A DNA stretch of 64,000 bases from JAWLGJ01 sp041685145 (GCA_041685145.1 JAWLGJ010000012.1:1-64000), one strand, 5' to 3'. Numbered from the stretch's first letter, positions 15,894 to 26,498 are shown. Numbers and translations are program-made. Notes: generated by a model not told the origin, from the sequence alone.

Positions 15894-16355
15894 TCAGGCG
15901 GGCAGGCGCAGGTCGAGATGGAATTCGCGCAGCTTGGGCATGTTGTGGACCGGCAGGCCGGTGCGTTCGCGAATGCCGTCCAGCACGGCGGCGATGCGCG
16001 CCGGCGAGTCGGCGGCGACCACGAACCACATGTTCAGGGCGTGCTCGCGCCGATAGTTGTGGGCGACTTCGGGGAAGTCGTTGACGATGGCGGCGATGCG
16101 TTGGAAGTCGGCCTCCGGCACGGCCATCGCCGCCAGCGTCAGGCCGCCACCCATCGCCTCGGCGTTGAACATGGGCCCGAAGCGGCTGAGCACGCCGGCA
16201 GCGCGCAGGCGCTCCACGCGCTCGATCACCTCGGCCTCGGTGAGGCCCAGTTCGTCGCCTACCGCCGCGAACGGCCGTTCGCACAGCGGCAGGCCTTCCT
16301 GCAGGCGGTCGATGACGGCGCGGTCGCGATCGTCAAGCCGGGGGAGATCGCTCAT
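15894..16355 (-). CDS. nirG: Siroheme decarboxylase subunit, AsnC/Lrp-like (NirG-type)
   Basis: A 153-residue AsnC/Lrp-fold protein with an N-terminal winged helix (PFAAVGDELGLTEAEVIERVERLR) and a C-terminal ferredoxin-like domain containing HNYRREHALNMWFVV. The HNYxREHxLNxWFV motif marks the NirD/NirG (AhbA-like) subunits that, with NirL/NirH partners, decarboxylate siroheme to didecarboxysiroheme for heme d1. It is the last gene of the leftward nir operon and overlaps its neighbour's start (16352-16355). The choice of nirG rather than nirD is by position only. Confidence 0.8.
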   Translation of the reverse strand: MSDLPRLDDRDRAVIDRLQEGLPLCERPFAAVGDELGLTEAEVIERVERLRAAGVLSRFGPMFNAEAMGGGLTLAAMAVPEADFQRIAAIVNDFPEVAHNYRREHALNMWFVVAADSPARIAAVLDGIRERTGLPVHNMPKLREFHLDLRLPA

Positions 16356-16882
16356 GGCCGCGCACCCTCCGTGCCGGGCTCGCTCCGCCGATCCTGCAGG
16401 CGGTCGCGCCCATAGGCAGCGCCGCGCTGCTTGAAACGGCGGCGGCTGAACAGAACCTCGTGGGGGTAGTCATCCAGGCCATAGCGGCGCGACAGCTCGC
16501 GCACCGTCAAGCTCACCGCCCGGCGGTCGCGGCCGTGAATCATGCAGAACAGGTTGTAGGGCCACACCGGCGGCCGTCGTACCCGGCGGTAGCAGAGGGT
16601 GACGTCGGGCTCGCAGCGCATTGCCTTCCCCAGCGAGTCGACCAGGGCATCGGGAACGTCCCACACGGCCATCGCGTTGGCGCGATAGCCGAGTTCGTGA
16701 TGGCGGACGATGACGCCGAATCGCGAGATGATGCCCGCATCGCGCAGGCGCTCCAGCCGGGCGATGACCTCCGCCTCCGACAGCCCGACGCGCCGCCCGA
16801 TCTCGTCGAAGGGCCGCGGCGATGTCGGCAACCCCTCGGCGAGGGCGGCGATGAGATCCTGGTCGCGGTCGCTCAGCCCCAT
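16352..16882 (-). CDS. nirL: Siroheme decarboxylase subunit, AsnC/Lrp-like (NirL/NirH-type)
   Basis: A 176-residue homologue of the flanking proteins, but of the AhbB-like class. It has LCYRRVRRPPVWPYNLFCMIHG in place of the HNYxREH motif, and a basic C-terminal tail (FSRRRFKQRGAAYGRDR). It pairs with the NirD/NirG-type subunits to decarboxylate siroheme. The ATG at 16882 overlaps the upstream gene's 3' end, showing tight coupling. Pseudomonas has two proteins of this class (NirL and NirH); only one is encoded here. Confidence 0.8.
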   Translation of the reverse strand: MGLSDRDQDLIAALAEGLPTSPRPFDEIGRRVGLSEAEVIARLERLRDAGIISRFGVIVRHHELGYRANAMAVWDVPDALVDSLGKAMRCEPDVTLCYRRVRRPPVWPYNLFCMIHGRDRRAVSLTVRELSRRYGLDDYPHEVLFSRRRFKQRGAAYGRDRLQDRRSEPGTEGARP

Positions 16883-17355
16883 GACAGCGGGAACCCCAGA
16901 TCGAGGCGATAGTCGCATTCCATCGGCAGGTCGATCACCTCCAGGCCGGTGCGCGCGGCGATGTCGTCCAGAACCCGGCGGCGTTCGTTGGCGTCGTCGG
17001 CGGCGACCACGAACCACAGGTTCAGGCGGTGCTCGCGTTCATAGTTGTGGTTGACCTGCGGATAGGCGTTGACGATCGCCGCCACCTCCTCCAGCCGCTC
17101 CGCCGGCACCTCGATAGCGGCCAGGCAACTGGCGCCGACGGTGTTGGGGCGGATGACGGCGCCGATCCGGCTGACGGCGCCTAGATCCCGCAGCCGCGCC
17201 AGCCGCCGCAGCACTTCCTCCTCGGTGCAGCCCAGCCGCTCCGCCAGCACCGCATAGGGCGCCGGCGCCAGCGGGAAATCGCGCTGGAAGTCATCCAGCA
17301 GGCGCCGGTCGAGGTCGTCCAGTTCCAGGTCCGGTTCGGTGCCGGCGCGGCCCAT
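16873..17355 (-). CDS. nirD: Siroheme decarboxylase subunit, AsnC/Lrp-like (NirD-type)
   Basis: A 160-residue AsnC/Lrp-fold protein. An acidic N-terminus precedes a winged helix (YAVLAERLGCTEEEVLRRLARL) and a ligand domain with NHNYEREHRLNLWFVV, the AhbA/NirD/NirG signature. It directly follows nirF after six bases, which is where nirD sits in Pseudomonas and Paracoccus clusters. It takes part in heme d1 synthesis in the cytoplasm and is not expected to act as a DNA-binding regulator. Confidence 0.82.
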   Translation of the reverse strand: MGRAGTEPDLELDDLDRRLLDDFQRDFPLAPAPYAVLAERLGCTEEEVLRRLARLRDLGAVSRIGAVIRPNTVGASCLAAIEVPAERLEEVAAIVNAYPQVNHNYEREHRLNLWFVVAADDANERRRVLDDIAARTGLEVIDLPMECDYRLDLGFPLSWG

Positions 17356-17361
17356 CTTGCC

Positions 17362-18525
17362 TCAAAGACCGATGCGGTGGGCGCGGTGGGTGAAGAAGAT
17401 GCCGCTGGGCTTCTCGGCCGCGAAGGAGGCCACCGGCTCCAGCGTGGCGGTGTCGTAGACCACCACCCGGTCGTCGTCGCGCGCCGACATCCAGATGCGG
17501 TGGCCGCGGGCGGTGAACTCCATGTGCAGGATGCCCCGGCCCGGTTGCAGCGTCTTGACCACCTCGTGGTCGAGGACGTCGATCACCTGGACGGTGCCGT
17601 TGTCGGGCAGGGCGAAATTCACCCACACTTGGCGCCCGTCGGGGCGCGCCATCGCGAAGATCGGCTGCCCGGCCACCGGGATGCGCGCCTTCTCCTCCAG
17701 GGTCGCCGCGTCCAGCACCAGCACCTCGTGGCGGCCGATGGCCGGCAGGTAGATCTCGCCGCCGGCGACCGCCCAGCCTTCCAGATGCGGCATCTTATAG
17801 ACCGGCAACGGCTCCTCGCCGCGGCCGTAATTGTCCAGCACGCGCCGCACCCCGGCCTCGGGCCGCCACAGGTCGAGCAACGCCAGGCCGTCCTCGCCGA
17901 ACAGTCCGGCGATGTAGTAGCGGCCGTCCAGCGTCACCAGGCCGTCATAGGGCTGGTGGCCGATGTCCTCGAAGCGGGTGATCGCCGGGGCGGCGGGGTC
18001 GCTGAAATCGGCGACCCAAATGGCGTCGCAGTCGTAGAGGCTGAAGGCGAACACATGGTCGGCTGCATCCTCCAGCCCGACCACCTTGCTGCGCTGGCCG
18101 TCGCACTCGGCGGGAATTTCGGCGACCGGTTCCAAGGTTTCGGCGTCGAACACGTTGACGCCGCCGGGCTCGTAATTGGCCGCCGCCACCAACCGTCCGT
18201 CCTGCGAGATGGCGCCGCCGATGCTGTTGCCGGACTGCATCCGCCGCGCCACCACCTTTGCGGTGAGCAGGTCGACCTTGCTGAGCCCGCCGTCGCGGCC
18301 GAACACAAAGGCATAGCGGCCGTCGCGGGAGAACACCGCCGAGGCATGGCTGAGGTCGCCCAGCCCCTCGACGCGGGCGATGGGGCGCTCGGCGGTGGTG
18401 TCGACGATGCGGATGCTGCCGCTGGCGCGCTCGACCACGAGGCCCAGGTCGCCGGTGCCGCGCAGCGGCGCCTCTGCGTGGGCCGACAGGAGCACAAGCG
18501 CCAGCGCGGCGGCGAACAGTCTCAT
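17362..18525 (-). CDS. nirF: NirF, heme d1 biosynthesis protein
   Basis: A 387-residue protein with an N-terminal signal-like helix (MRLFAAALALVLLSAHAEA) and an eight-bladed propeller related to the d1 domain of NirS, visible as repeated segments such as IRIVDTTAE, VNVFDAETLEPV and VLVLDAATLEEKARI. NirF acts late in heme d1 synthesis, converting didecarboxysiroheme toward pre-heme d1 in the periplasm. It overlaps nirC by four bases. Conserved His in HASAVFSRDGRYAF and GILHMEF fit the family. Confidence 0.93.
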   Translation of the reverse strand: MRLFAAALALVLLSAHAEAPLRGTGDLGLVVERASGSIRIVDTTAERPIARVEGLGDLSHASAVFSRDGRYAFVFGRDGGLSKVDLLTAKVVARRMQSGNSIGGAISQDGRLVAAANYEPGGVNVFDAETLEPVAEIPAECDGQRSKVVGLEDAADHVFAFSLYDCDAIWVADFSDPAAPAITRFEDIGHQPYDGLVTLDGRYYIAGLFGEDGLALLDLWRPEAGVRRVLDNYGRGEEPLPVYKMPHLEGWAVAGGEIYLPAIGRHEVLVLDAATLEEKARIPVAGQPIFAMARPDGRQVWVNFALPDNGTVQVIDVLDHEVVKTLQPGRGILHMEFTARGHRIWMSARDDDRVVVYDTATLEPVASFAAEKPSGIFFTHRAHRIGL

Positions 18526-18866
18526 TCACGTTCCCCTTTGAGATAATCGACGATCCATTCCGCCTCCGCCTCGCTGAGCAGGGCGCGCCAGGGCGGCATG
18601 GGGGTGCCGGGGCGCCCGTCCAGGATCGTCACCACCAGGGCCTCGTCGGGAATGTCGGCCAGGCGCTCGGGCAGCAGCGGCAGGCCGAGGCCGCCCTCCA
18701 GGCTCATGCCATGACAGGAGCCGCAGTCGTGCCGCACCATGTATTCCAGCTCGGCCCGGCGCTCGGCGTCGAGGGATTCATGGGCGGCGGCCAGCACGCC
18801 GCCGCCGACGCTCACAGCCGTCGCCGCGGCGACGGCAACGGCCAGTGCCGGCAGAATCCTAGGCAT
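18522..18866 (-). CDS. nirC: NirC, small periplasmic cytochrome c55x
   Basis: A 114-residue monoheme cytochrome c. A signal peptide (residues 1-27) is followed by the single heme motif CGSCHG (C48-H52) and a distal Met region TPMPPWRALLSEAEAEWI. NirC can donate electrons to NirS and helps in its maturation. It overlaps nirE upstream by eight bases and nirF downstream by four, so all belong to one leftward transcript. Confidence 0.9.
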   Translation of the reverse strand: MPRILPALAVAVAAATAVSVGGGVLAAAHESLDAERRAELEYMVRHDCGSCHGMSLEGGLGLPLLPERLADIPDEALVVTILDGRPGTPMPPWRALLSEAEAEWIVDYLKGERE

Positions 18867-19635
18867 GGGCCGATTCTCCCGCCACGACCAGCGGCAGCGC
18901 CGCGCGCAGCCCCGGCAGCGCCGCCACGCGGCCGATCACCAGCAGCGCCGGCGGCCGCACCCCCCAACGGGTCACGTCGTCACCCAGCCCGCCGAGATCG
19001 GTCAGGCGGACCTCCTGCTCGGGCAGGGTGCCGTCGCTGATGACGGCCGCCGGCGTCGTCGGCGACAGGCCGGCCTCGATCAGCGCAGCGGCGATCTGCC
19101 CGGCGGTCCCGACTCCCATATAGATGACGAGGGTGCAGTCGGGATCGGCGAGGCTGTCCCAGTCCAGTTCCAGTTCGCGGTCGTCGCGGATATGGCCGGT
19201 GACGAAGCGCACGCTGCTGGCCAGGCCGCGATGGGTCAGCGGCAGGCCGGCGGCGGCGGCGCAGCCGATGGCGGCGGTGATGCCGGGCACCACCTCGACC
19301 GGGATGCCGTGCCGGCGCAGGTGCAGCGCCTCCTCGCCGCCACGGCCGAAGACGAAGGGGTCGCCCCCCTTCAGCCGCACGATGGTGCCGCCGGCACGGG
19401 CCAGACGCACCAGCAGGGCGTTGATCTCGTCCTGCGGCAGCGGATGCCGGCCGCTTTCCTTGCCGACGCAGATGCGCCGCACCCGCGCCGGAATCTGGGC
19501 CAGTACGCCCTCCCCCACCAGCCGGTCGTGCACGACCACGTCGGCGCTTTTCAGCAGACGCACAGCCTTCAGGGTCAGGAGCTCCGGATCCCCCGGCCCG
19601 GCGCCCACCAGGTAGACGCAGCCCCTATGGTCCAT
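18859..19635 (-). CDS. nirE: Uroporphyrinogen-III C-methyltransferase NirE (SUMT)
   Basis: A 258-residue SAM-dependent methyltransferase that makes precorrin-2, the entry step to siroheme and then heme d1. CobA/SUMT motifs are VYLVGAGPGDPELLTLKA, VVHDRLV, RLKGGDPFVFGRGGEE, VVPGITAA and PLTHR. Location as first gene of the nir heme d1 operon favours the NirE name over CobA or CysG. ATG 19635 follows GGGAGGGGG. It is divergent from nirS, with a shared 424-base regulatory region carrying FNR/DNR boxes. Confidence 0.9.
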   Translation of the reverse strand: MDHRGCVYLVGAGPGDPELLTLKAVRLLKSADVVVHDRLVGEGVLAQIPARVRRICVGKESGRHPLPQDEINALLVRLARAGGTIVRLKGGDPFVFGRGGEEALHLRRHGIPVEVVPGITAAIGCAAAAGLPLTHRGLASSVRFVTGHIRDDRELELDWDSLADPDCTLVIYMGVGTAGQIAAALIEAGLSPTTPAAVISDGTLPEQEVRLTDLGGLGDDVTRWGVRPPALLVIGRVAALPGLRAALPLVVAGESAHA

Positions 19636-19734
19636 AACTCCCCCTCCCAGGTGCGGCGCCCGCCCCCGCAGCCACCGCCCCACGCTTGGTCTTCGAATGT
19701 GGCGGGATGATCCGGCCCTCCACCATGTACCTCC

Positions 19735-19748
19735 TTGATGATGGTCAA
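19735..19748. promoter_or_regulatory. FNR/DNR box for nirE operon
   Basis: TTGATGATGGTCAA is a strong FNR/DNR site in the 424-base nirE-nirS spacer. Reading leftward, GATCAT (complement of 19707-19712) ends 34.5 bases from the box centre, giving a class II promoter with a start near 19700, 65 bases before the nirE ATG. Confidence 0.7.
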
Positions 19749-19925
19749 GACTTCCACCCCTGTCACCCCCAACCTGCCATGCAGTCGTGACCAAAAGCGA
19801 TATTTTCTGGCGAAAGGGTACGGCATTGGCATAACATGCCCCCGCCCTACCGCGGGGGGCGGGGCATGGCAAGGCGGTGCTTGTGTTCGCCGCGCCAGCC
19901 ATAAGTGCCGATTTTGTGACCGGAA

Positions 19926-19939
19926 TTGACCATAGTTAA
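19926..19939. promoter_or_regulatory. Weaker FNR/DNR-like box for nirS
   Basis: TTGACCATAGTTAA has one good half and one degenerate half-site. A rightward AAGCAT (19963-19968) lies about 35 bases from its centre, giving a possible start near 19975 and an ~85-base nirS leader. The remaining spacer (19749-19925) shows no gene or further clear site. Confidence 0.45.
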
Positions 19940-20059
19940 GGACTCCGGAGCGCAGGCGGCACAAGCATGGCGTCTCGTAAGGTTCCGCGATCGCGGGATT
20001 GGGCATCACGGCGGGGGCCGTGAATCGCTCGGACGAAGTGGAATAGAGAGGGGGCATTT

Positions 20060-21688
20060 ATGAAGTCGCTCAAATACGGATTGTCCGCATTGGGCCTGGC
20101 CGTCGGCATGGCCATGGTCGGCGGTTCCACCGGCGCCCAGGCGCAGGAGCCGAAGCTTTCGGAAGCAGATTTCGAGCGGGCGAAGCTGATCTACTTCCAG
20201 CAGTGCGCCGGCTGTCATGGCGTGCTGCGCAAGGGCGCCACGGGTAAGAGCCTGGAGCCCGCCGAGACCAAGAAGCTCGGTCAGGACCGCTTGGTGAAGA
20301 TCATCAAGTGGGGCACCGAGGGCGGCATGAACAACTTCGACAACATCCTCTCCGAGGAAGAGATCGAGTTGCTCGCCACCTACATCCAGATCGAGCCGCC
20401 GGAACCGCCGGAGCTGAGCATCGCTCAGATGAAGGAGACGCTGAAGGTCGACGTCGACCCGGCGGACTACCCGACCGAGCCGCTGCACGGCCGCAACTGG
20501 GAGAACTTCTTCCTGGTCATCGAGCGTGACGTCGGCAAGGTGGCCGTGATCGACGGCGACACCCACGAGGTTCTGACCCACATCCCCACCGGTTATGCCG
20601 TGCACGTGCTGAAGGCGCTGGAGAAGTCGACGGTCGACAAGGCCGAGAACCCCGGTCGCTTCTGGTACACCATGGGCCGCGACGGCAAGCTGACCAAGAT
20701 CGACCTGTGGCAGAAGCCCGAGAACATGAAGGTCGCCGAGGTCCAGATCGCCTATGACGCCCGCGACGTCGCGGTGTCTGCCGACGGTAAGTACGTCATC
20801 GGCGGCGGCTACTGGCCCCCGCACTTCGTCATCGTCGACGCGGTGACCATGGAGCCGAAGAAGGTCGTCTCGGCGCGCGGTGTCAACATCGACGGCGAGT
20901 ACGTCGAGGAGTCGCGCGTGGCTGCCATCTACACCACGCCGAACGCGTCGAGCTGGCTGGTGTCGATGAAGGAACTCGGCCAGATGTGGCAGGTCGACTA
21001 CTCCGACATCGACAACCTGCGCATCGAGCAGATGGACACGGCGAAGTTCCTGCACGATGGCTTCTTCGATCCGACGGGCCGCTACTTCCAGATCGCGGCC
21101 AATGCCTCCGACACGATGGTGGTGGTCGATACCGAGGAGCGCAAGCGCGAGGCCCTGATCAAGGTCGGCAAGCTTCCGCACCCCGGCCCCGGCGCCAACT
21201 GGAACGATCCGCAGTGCGGTCCGGTCGGTGGCACCACCCATCTGGGCGAGGGCACGGTCACCGTCTGGGGCAACGACCCGGCCGGCCATGCCGACCAGGC
21301 GTGGAAGGTGTGCTACACGGTGCCGACCGACGGCCCGGGCCTGTTCATCCGCACCCACCCCAACAGCAAGTTTGTGTGGGCGGACCAGACCCTGCACCCC
21401 GAGCCCGACGTGCAGCAGTCGGTGAAGGTCATCGACAAGGAGACCCGCGAGGTCGTCAAGACGGTCCGCGTCACCGAGCGCGAGGGCACCGTCGGCGTGC
21501 ACATCGAGTTCAACGCCGACGGCAGCGAGGTGTGGGTCTCGTCCTGGAACCGCGCCGACAGCAAGGAGCCCAACGGCGAGATCGTCGTCTATGACGCCGA
21601 GACGTTGGAGGAGAAGACCCGGATCAAGGGCCTGTTCGCTCCGACCGGCAAGTTCAACGTGTACAACCGTATGCACCACGTCACCTAA
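20060..21688 (+). CDS. nirS: Cytochrome cd1 nitrite reductase NirS
   Basis: Reduces nitrite to nitric oxide in the periplasm. The 542-residue precursor has a signal peptide (to ~residue 29), a cytochrome c domain with CAGCHG (C49-H53), and an eight-bladed d1 propeller starting near residue 140. Typical cd1 stretches include NWENFFLVIERDVGKV, IGGGYWPPHFVIVDAVT, GLFIRTHPNSKFVW, VGVHIEFNADGSEVW and the C-terminal NVYNRMHHVT. ATG 20060 follows GAGAGGGGG. A strong terminator follows. With the divergent nirE-C-F-D-L-G operon it forms the nitrite-reduction module. Confidence 0.97.
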   Translation: MKSLKYGLSALGLAVGMAMVGGSTGAQAQEPKLSEADFERAKLIYFQQCAGCHGVLRKGATGKSLEPAETKKLGQDRLVKIIKWGTEGGMNNFDNILSEEEIELLATYIQIEPPEPPELSIAQMKETLKVDVDPADYPTEPLHGRNWENFFLVIERDVGKVAVIDGDTHEVLTHIPTGYAVHVLKALEKSTVDKAENPGRFWYTMGRDGKLTKIDLWQKPENMKVAEVQIAYDARDVAVSADGKYVIGGGYWPPHFVIVDAVTMEPKKVVSARGVNIDGEYVEESRVAAIYTTPNASSWLVSMKELGQMWQVDYSDIDNLRIEQMDTAKFLHDGFFDPTGRYFQIAANASDTMVVVDTEERKREALIKVGKLPHPGPGANWNDPQCGPVGGTTHLGEGTVTVWGNDPAGHADQAWKVCYTVPTDGPGLFIRTHPNSKFVWADQTLHPEPDVQQSVKVIDKETREVVKTVRVTEREGTVGVHIEFNADGSEVWVSSWNRADSKEPNGEIVVYDAETLEEKTRIKGLFAPTGKFNVYNRMHHVT

Positions 21689-21704
21689 ACCTCCGCACTG
21701 CCAA

Positions 21705-21737
21705 GGGGCGGGCCTTCGGGCCCGCCCCGCCCTTTTT
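21705..21737 (+). terminator. Rho-independent terminator of nirS
   Basis: A perfect 10-bp G/C stem (GGGGCGGGCC with GGCCCGCCCC) closes a TTCG tetraloop. It is followed within four bases by TTTTT and begins 16 bases after the nirS stop. It should isolate the abundant nirS mRNA from the cytochrome gene downstream. Confidence 0.9.
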
Positions 21738-21866
21738 CGGAGGAGTCGTCTCGGGCGCCCGGATTCCTCTCGGATGTGACGACGACGCAGCGGCGGCTAC
21801 GTTCGGGGCCCGCCCTGCCCGCCACACCCGCGAGCAATCCCGGCTAGGTGGCAAAAGGGTAGGAAC

Positions 21867-23486
21867 ATGTCTTTCCTGAAGCGCATTGGGCGCGTCCGCC
21901 TGTTGGGGGCATCCCTCGGCGGCGCCGCCGTCCTGTTCATCGCCGGCATCGTGTTCTGGGGCGGTTTCAACACCGCGATGGAAGCCACGAACACCCTGGA
22001 TTTCTGCATCTCGTGCCACGAGATGCGTGACGGCGTGTACGAGGAATACACCCATACCGTCCATTATCAGAACCGCACCGGCGTGCGCGCCACGTGTTCG
22101 GATTGCCACGTTCCGGATCCCTGGGTCCACAAGATGGTCCGCAAGGTCAAGGCGAGCAACGAGCTGGTCCACAAGGCCCTGGGCACCATCGACACGCCCG
22201 AAAAGTTCGAGGCCCGCCGCCTGACCCTGGCAAAGCGGGTCTGGAAGACCATGAAGGAGACCGACTCGCGGGAATGCCGCAACTGCCACTCCTGGCAGGC
22301 CATGACCGACGAGAAGCAGCAACGCCGCGCCTGGACGATGCACACCCGCGCCCAGGAAAACGGCGACACCTGCATCGACTGCCACAAGGGCATCGCCCAC
22401 CGCGACGTTTCGGTGCTGCTGGCGGACGACGAGGATCCCTACGACGGCAAGCCCGACTCCCGCAGCCTGCCGCTGGTCGAGGAGGTCGAGGAAGAGGCGC
22501 CGGCCGAGCCCGCGCCCACCGCCGCCGCCCCGGCCGGGGACGCACAGGCGGCCGAGGCCGCCGGTGGGGAAGGCGGCCTTGACTGGGGCGCCGTGCCCGC
22601 CACCGAAGTCTCGCTGCTGTATCCCGGCCAGACGTCGTGGGAGTGGGTGTTGCAGGGTTCCGACCACGGCGGCGCCCGCATCTTCAAGATGGGCGACGCC
22701 TGCGCCGCCTGCCACGAGGGCGAGCAGGCCGACATGGGCGCGCTGATGGCCGCCGGCGAAAAGGCCGAAACGACGCCCATTCCCGGCAAGCGCCCCGGCA
22801 TCGACATGACCGTGCAGGCGCTTTATGACGACGACAACCTCTACATGCGCTTTGCGTGGCCGGCGGGTGAGCACACGCCGGCGCCCTTCGCCGACGGCGG
22901 CAAGATGGACCCCGCCAACGAGGTCAAGCTGGCGATGATGATCGACGCCGGCAATGTCGAGGACGCCGAGCGCTCGGGCTGCTGGAGCACCTGCCATCAC
23001 GATGCGCGCTCCATGCCCGACACCCCCGACGGCGAGGAGGTGACCAAGTACCTGCCGCAGACCCGCACGGAGCTTGAAATCCGCGGCGGCGAGGGCATTC
23101 CCCGCGGCGGCTGGGACAAGCTGAAGCCCGAGGGCGAGATCCAGGCGCTGATGGAGGCGGGGGCGTTCCTCGACCTGGTGCGCTTCAACAGCGGCGACGG
23201 CTCGGCCGAGAACGGCTACGTCCTCGACAAGCGCGTGCTGGAGGCCGATGACAGCATCAGCTTCAGCGGCGGGCGCGAGGGCGACGAGTGGGTGGTGGAA
23301 TTGACCCGCCCGCTGGCCGCCGCCGCCGAGGGCGACCACACCCTCGTCGAGGGCGAGACCTACACCCTCGGCTTCGCCATCCACGACGACTTCACCGACG
23401 CCCGCTTCCACCATGTCTCGCTGGAATACAGCCTCGCCATCGGCGAGGGCGCCGGCGAGGCCGATATCGTGGCGGCACGGCGCTAG
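21867..23486 (+). CDS. nirT: NapC/NirT tetraheme cytochrome fused to EB_dh-like heme domain
   Basis: A 539-residue membrane-anchored multiheme cytochrome. Residues 1-180 match NapC/NirT: membrane helix 12-32 and CISCH (47-51), CSDCH (77-81), CRNCH (137-141), CIDCH (169-173). A Pro/Ala/Glu linker (200-235) leads to a second part with CAACH (279-283) and an unusual CWSTCHH (C372, C376, H377; three residues between cysteines). This part resembles the ethylbenzene-dehydrogenase-gamma/cytochrome c-552-like heme-binding fold. NapC-type proteins oxidise quinol and feed periplasmic reductases; here the partner is probably NirS. The added domain could carry electrons or bind heme b; its function is unknown. 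Confidence 0.88.
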   Translation: MSFLKRIGRVRLLGASLGGAAVLFIAGIVFWGGFNTAMEATNTLDFCISCHEMRDGVYEEYTHTVHYQNRTGVRATCSDCHVPDPWVHKMVRKVKASNELVHKALGTIDTPEKFEARRLTLAKRVWKTMKETDSRECRNCHSWQAMTDEKQQRRAWTMHTRAQENGDTCIDCHKGIAHRDVSVLLADDEDPYDGKPDSRSLPLVEEVEEEAPAEPAPTAAAPAGDAQAAEAAGGEGGLDWGAVPATEVSLLYPGQTSWEWVLQGSDHGGARIFKMGDACAACHEGEQADMGALMAAGEKAETTPIPGKRPGIDMTVQALYDDDNLYMRFAWPAGEHTPAPFADGGKMDPANEVKLAMMIDAGNVEDAERSGCWSTCHHDARSMPDTPDGEEVTKYLPQTRTELEIRGGEGIPRGGWDKLKPEGEIQALMEAGAFLDLVRFNSGDGSAENGYVLDKRVLEADDSISFSGGREGDEWVVELTRPLAAAAEGDHTLVEGETYTLGFAIHDDFTDARFHHVSLEYSLAIGEGAGEADIVAARR

Positions 23487-23508
23487 TTCGTCGGGACACC
23501 GGTCCGAC

Positions 23509-23546
23509 ACGGGGCCGGCGGGCGGTCACTCCGCCCCCGGCCCCGT
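23509..23546 (+). terminator. Hairpin after nirT without U-run
   Basis: ACGGGGCCGG (23509-23518) pairs with CCGGCCCCGT (23537-23546), enclosing an inner GGGCGG/CCGCCC stem. It begins 22 bases after the cytochrome stop. No T-tract follows, so termination is plausible but weak. Confidence 0.45.
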
Positions 23547-23600
23547 CGCCGTTCCGGGGGCCGCCAAGATGCTCGGCCCGCGCGGGAGGAACTTGGAACG

Positions 23601-23630
23601 AAAAAAGGGGCGCGGATTGCTCCGCGCCCC
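23601..23630 (-). terminator. Rho-independent terminator of clpS-clpA
   Basis: On the minus strand, TCCGCGCCCC-type arms (23607-23616 with 23621-23630) form a 10-bp stem followed by six T (complement of 23601-23606). It lies 24 bases beyond the clpA stop. Confidence 0.9.
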
Positions 23631-23653
23631 CGCCGTGGCCGTCATGACGGCGG

Positions 23654-25945
<2,292 letters not shown>

Positions 25946-25951
25946 GGGGCG

Positions 25952-26284
25952 CTATTCCTTTTCAATGGTGCATTGCAGCGGATGTTGGTTCTGGCGCGCC
26001 AGATCCATGACCTGGGTCACCTTCGTCTCCGCCACCTCGTAGGTGTACACTCCGCACACGCCCACCCCCCTCTGGTGCACGTGCAACATGATGCGCGTCG
26101 CCTCCTCGCGGCCCTTGCCGAAAAACCGCTCCAGCACATGCACGACGAACTCCATCGGGGTGTAGTCGTCGTTCAGCATCAGTACCTTGTACATCGAGGG
26201 CTTCTTCGTTTTCGGACGGGTCTTGATGACCACGCCCGTGCTGGTCCCGTCGTCGCCGTGCCGGTCGTTGTCCTTCCCGCTCAT
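25952..26284 (-). CDS. clpS: ClpS, N-end-rule adaptor for ClpAP
   Basis: A 110-residue adaptor with a flexible acidic N-terminus and the conserved core YKVLMLNDDYTPMEFVV (substrate pocket Asn-Asp-Asp), RIMLHVHQRGVGVCGVYTYEVAETK and a C-terminal LQCTIEKE. It binds N-degron proteins and hands them to ClpA, encoded immediately downstream. The ATG at 26284 was preferred over an in-frame upstream start that would add ~50 low-complexity residues. Confidence 0.95.
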   Translation of the reverse strand: MSGKDNDRHGDDGTSTGVVIKTRPKTKKPSMYKVLMLNDDYTPMEFVVHVLERFFGKGREEATRIMLHVHQRGVGVCGVYTYEVAETKVTQVMDLARQNQHPLQCTIEKE

Positions 26285-26441
26285 CGCCTTCAGCAAGCCG
26301 TCTCTCTTCCTCGAACCCCGTCTATCATATTGGGAGGCGCGGGCAGGGGAAAAGTCCCCAGTTCGCGAGAGCCCCGCCCGGTCGCACGTCGTACCGGCCC
26401 CGTCCGCCCCGCCGCAGGGAAATGGGGGCGCCGCGGGCAAC

Positions 26442-26471
26442 AAAAAAGACCCGGCGGGGTTCCGCCGGGTC
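26442..26471 (-). terminator. Rho-independent terminator of the phasin gene
   Basis: A 10-bp stem (26448-26457 with 26462-26471) is followed on the minus strand by six T (complement of 26442-26447), 28 bases after the phasin stop. The rest of the spacer to clpS (26285-26441) shows nothing else clear. Confidence 0.88.
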
Positions 26472-26498
26472 TCTTCGAAAGAGGGGCCGCCGAGGGGA

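Noticed and set aside
16352..17355. AsnC/Lrp-fold proteins as transcription regulators
   Set aside because: The HNYxREH and YRR/NLFCMIHG motifs and position within a heme d1 operon identify them as siroheme decarboxylase subunits.
23509..23630. Small RNA between nirT and clpA
   Set aside because: Two hairpins are present but no promoter-like element or box precedes either; they are better explained as the ends of the convergent nirT and clpA transcripts.
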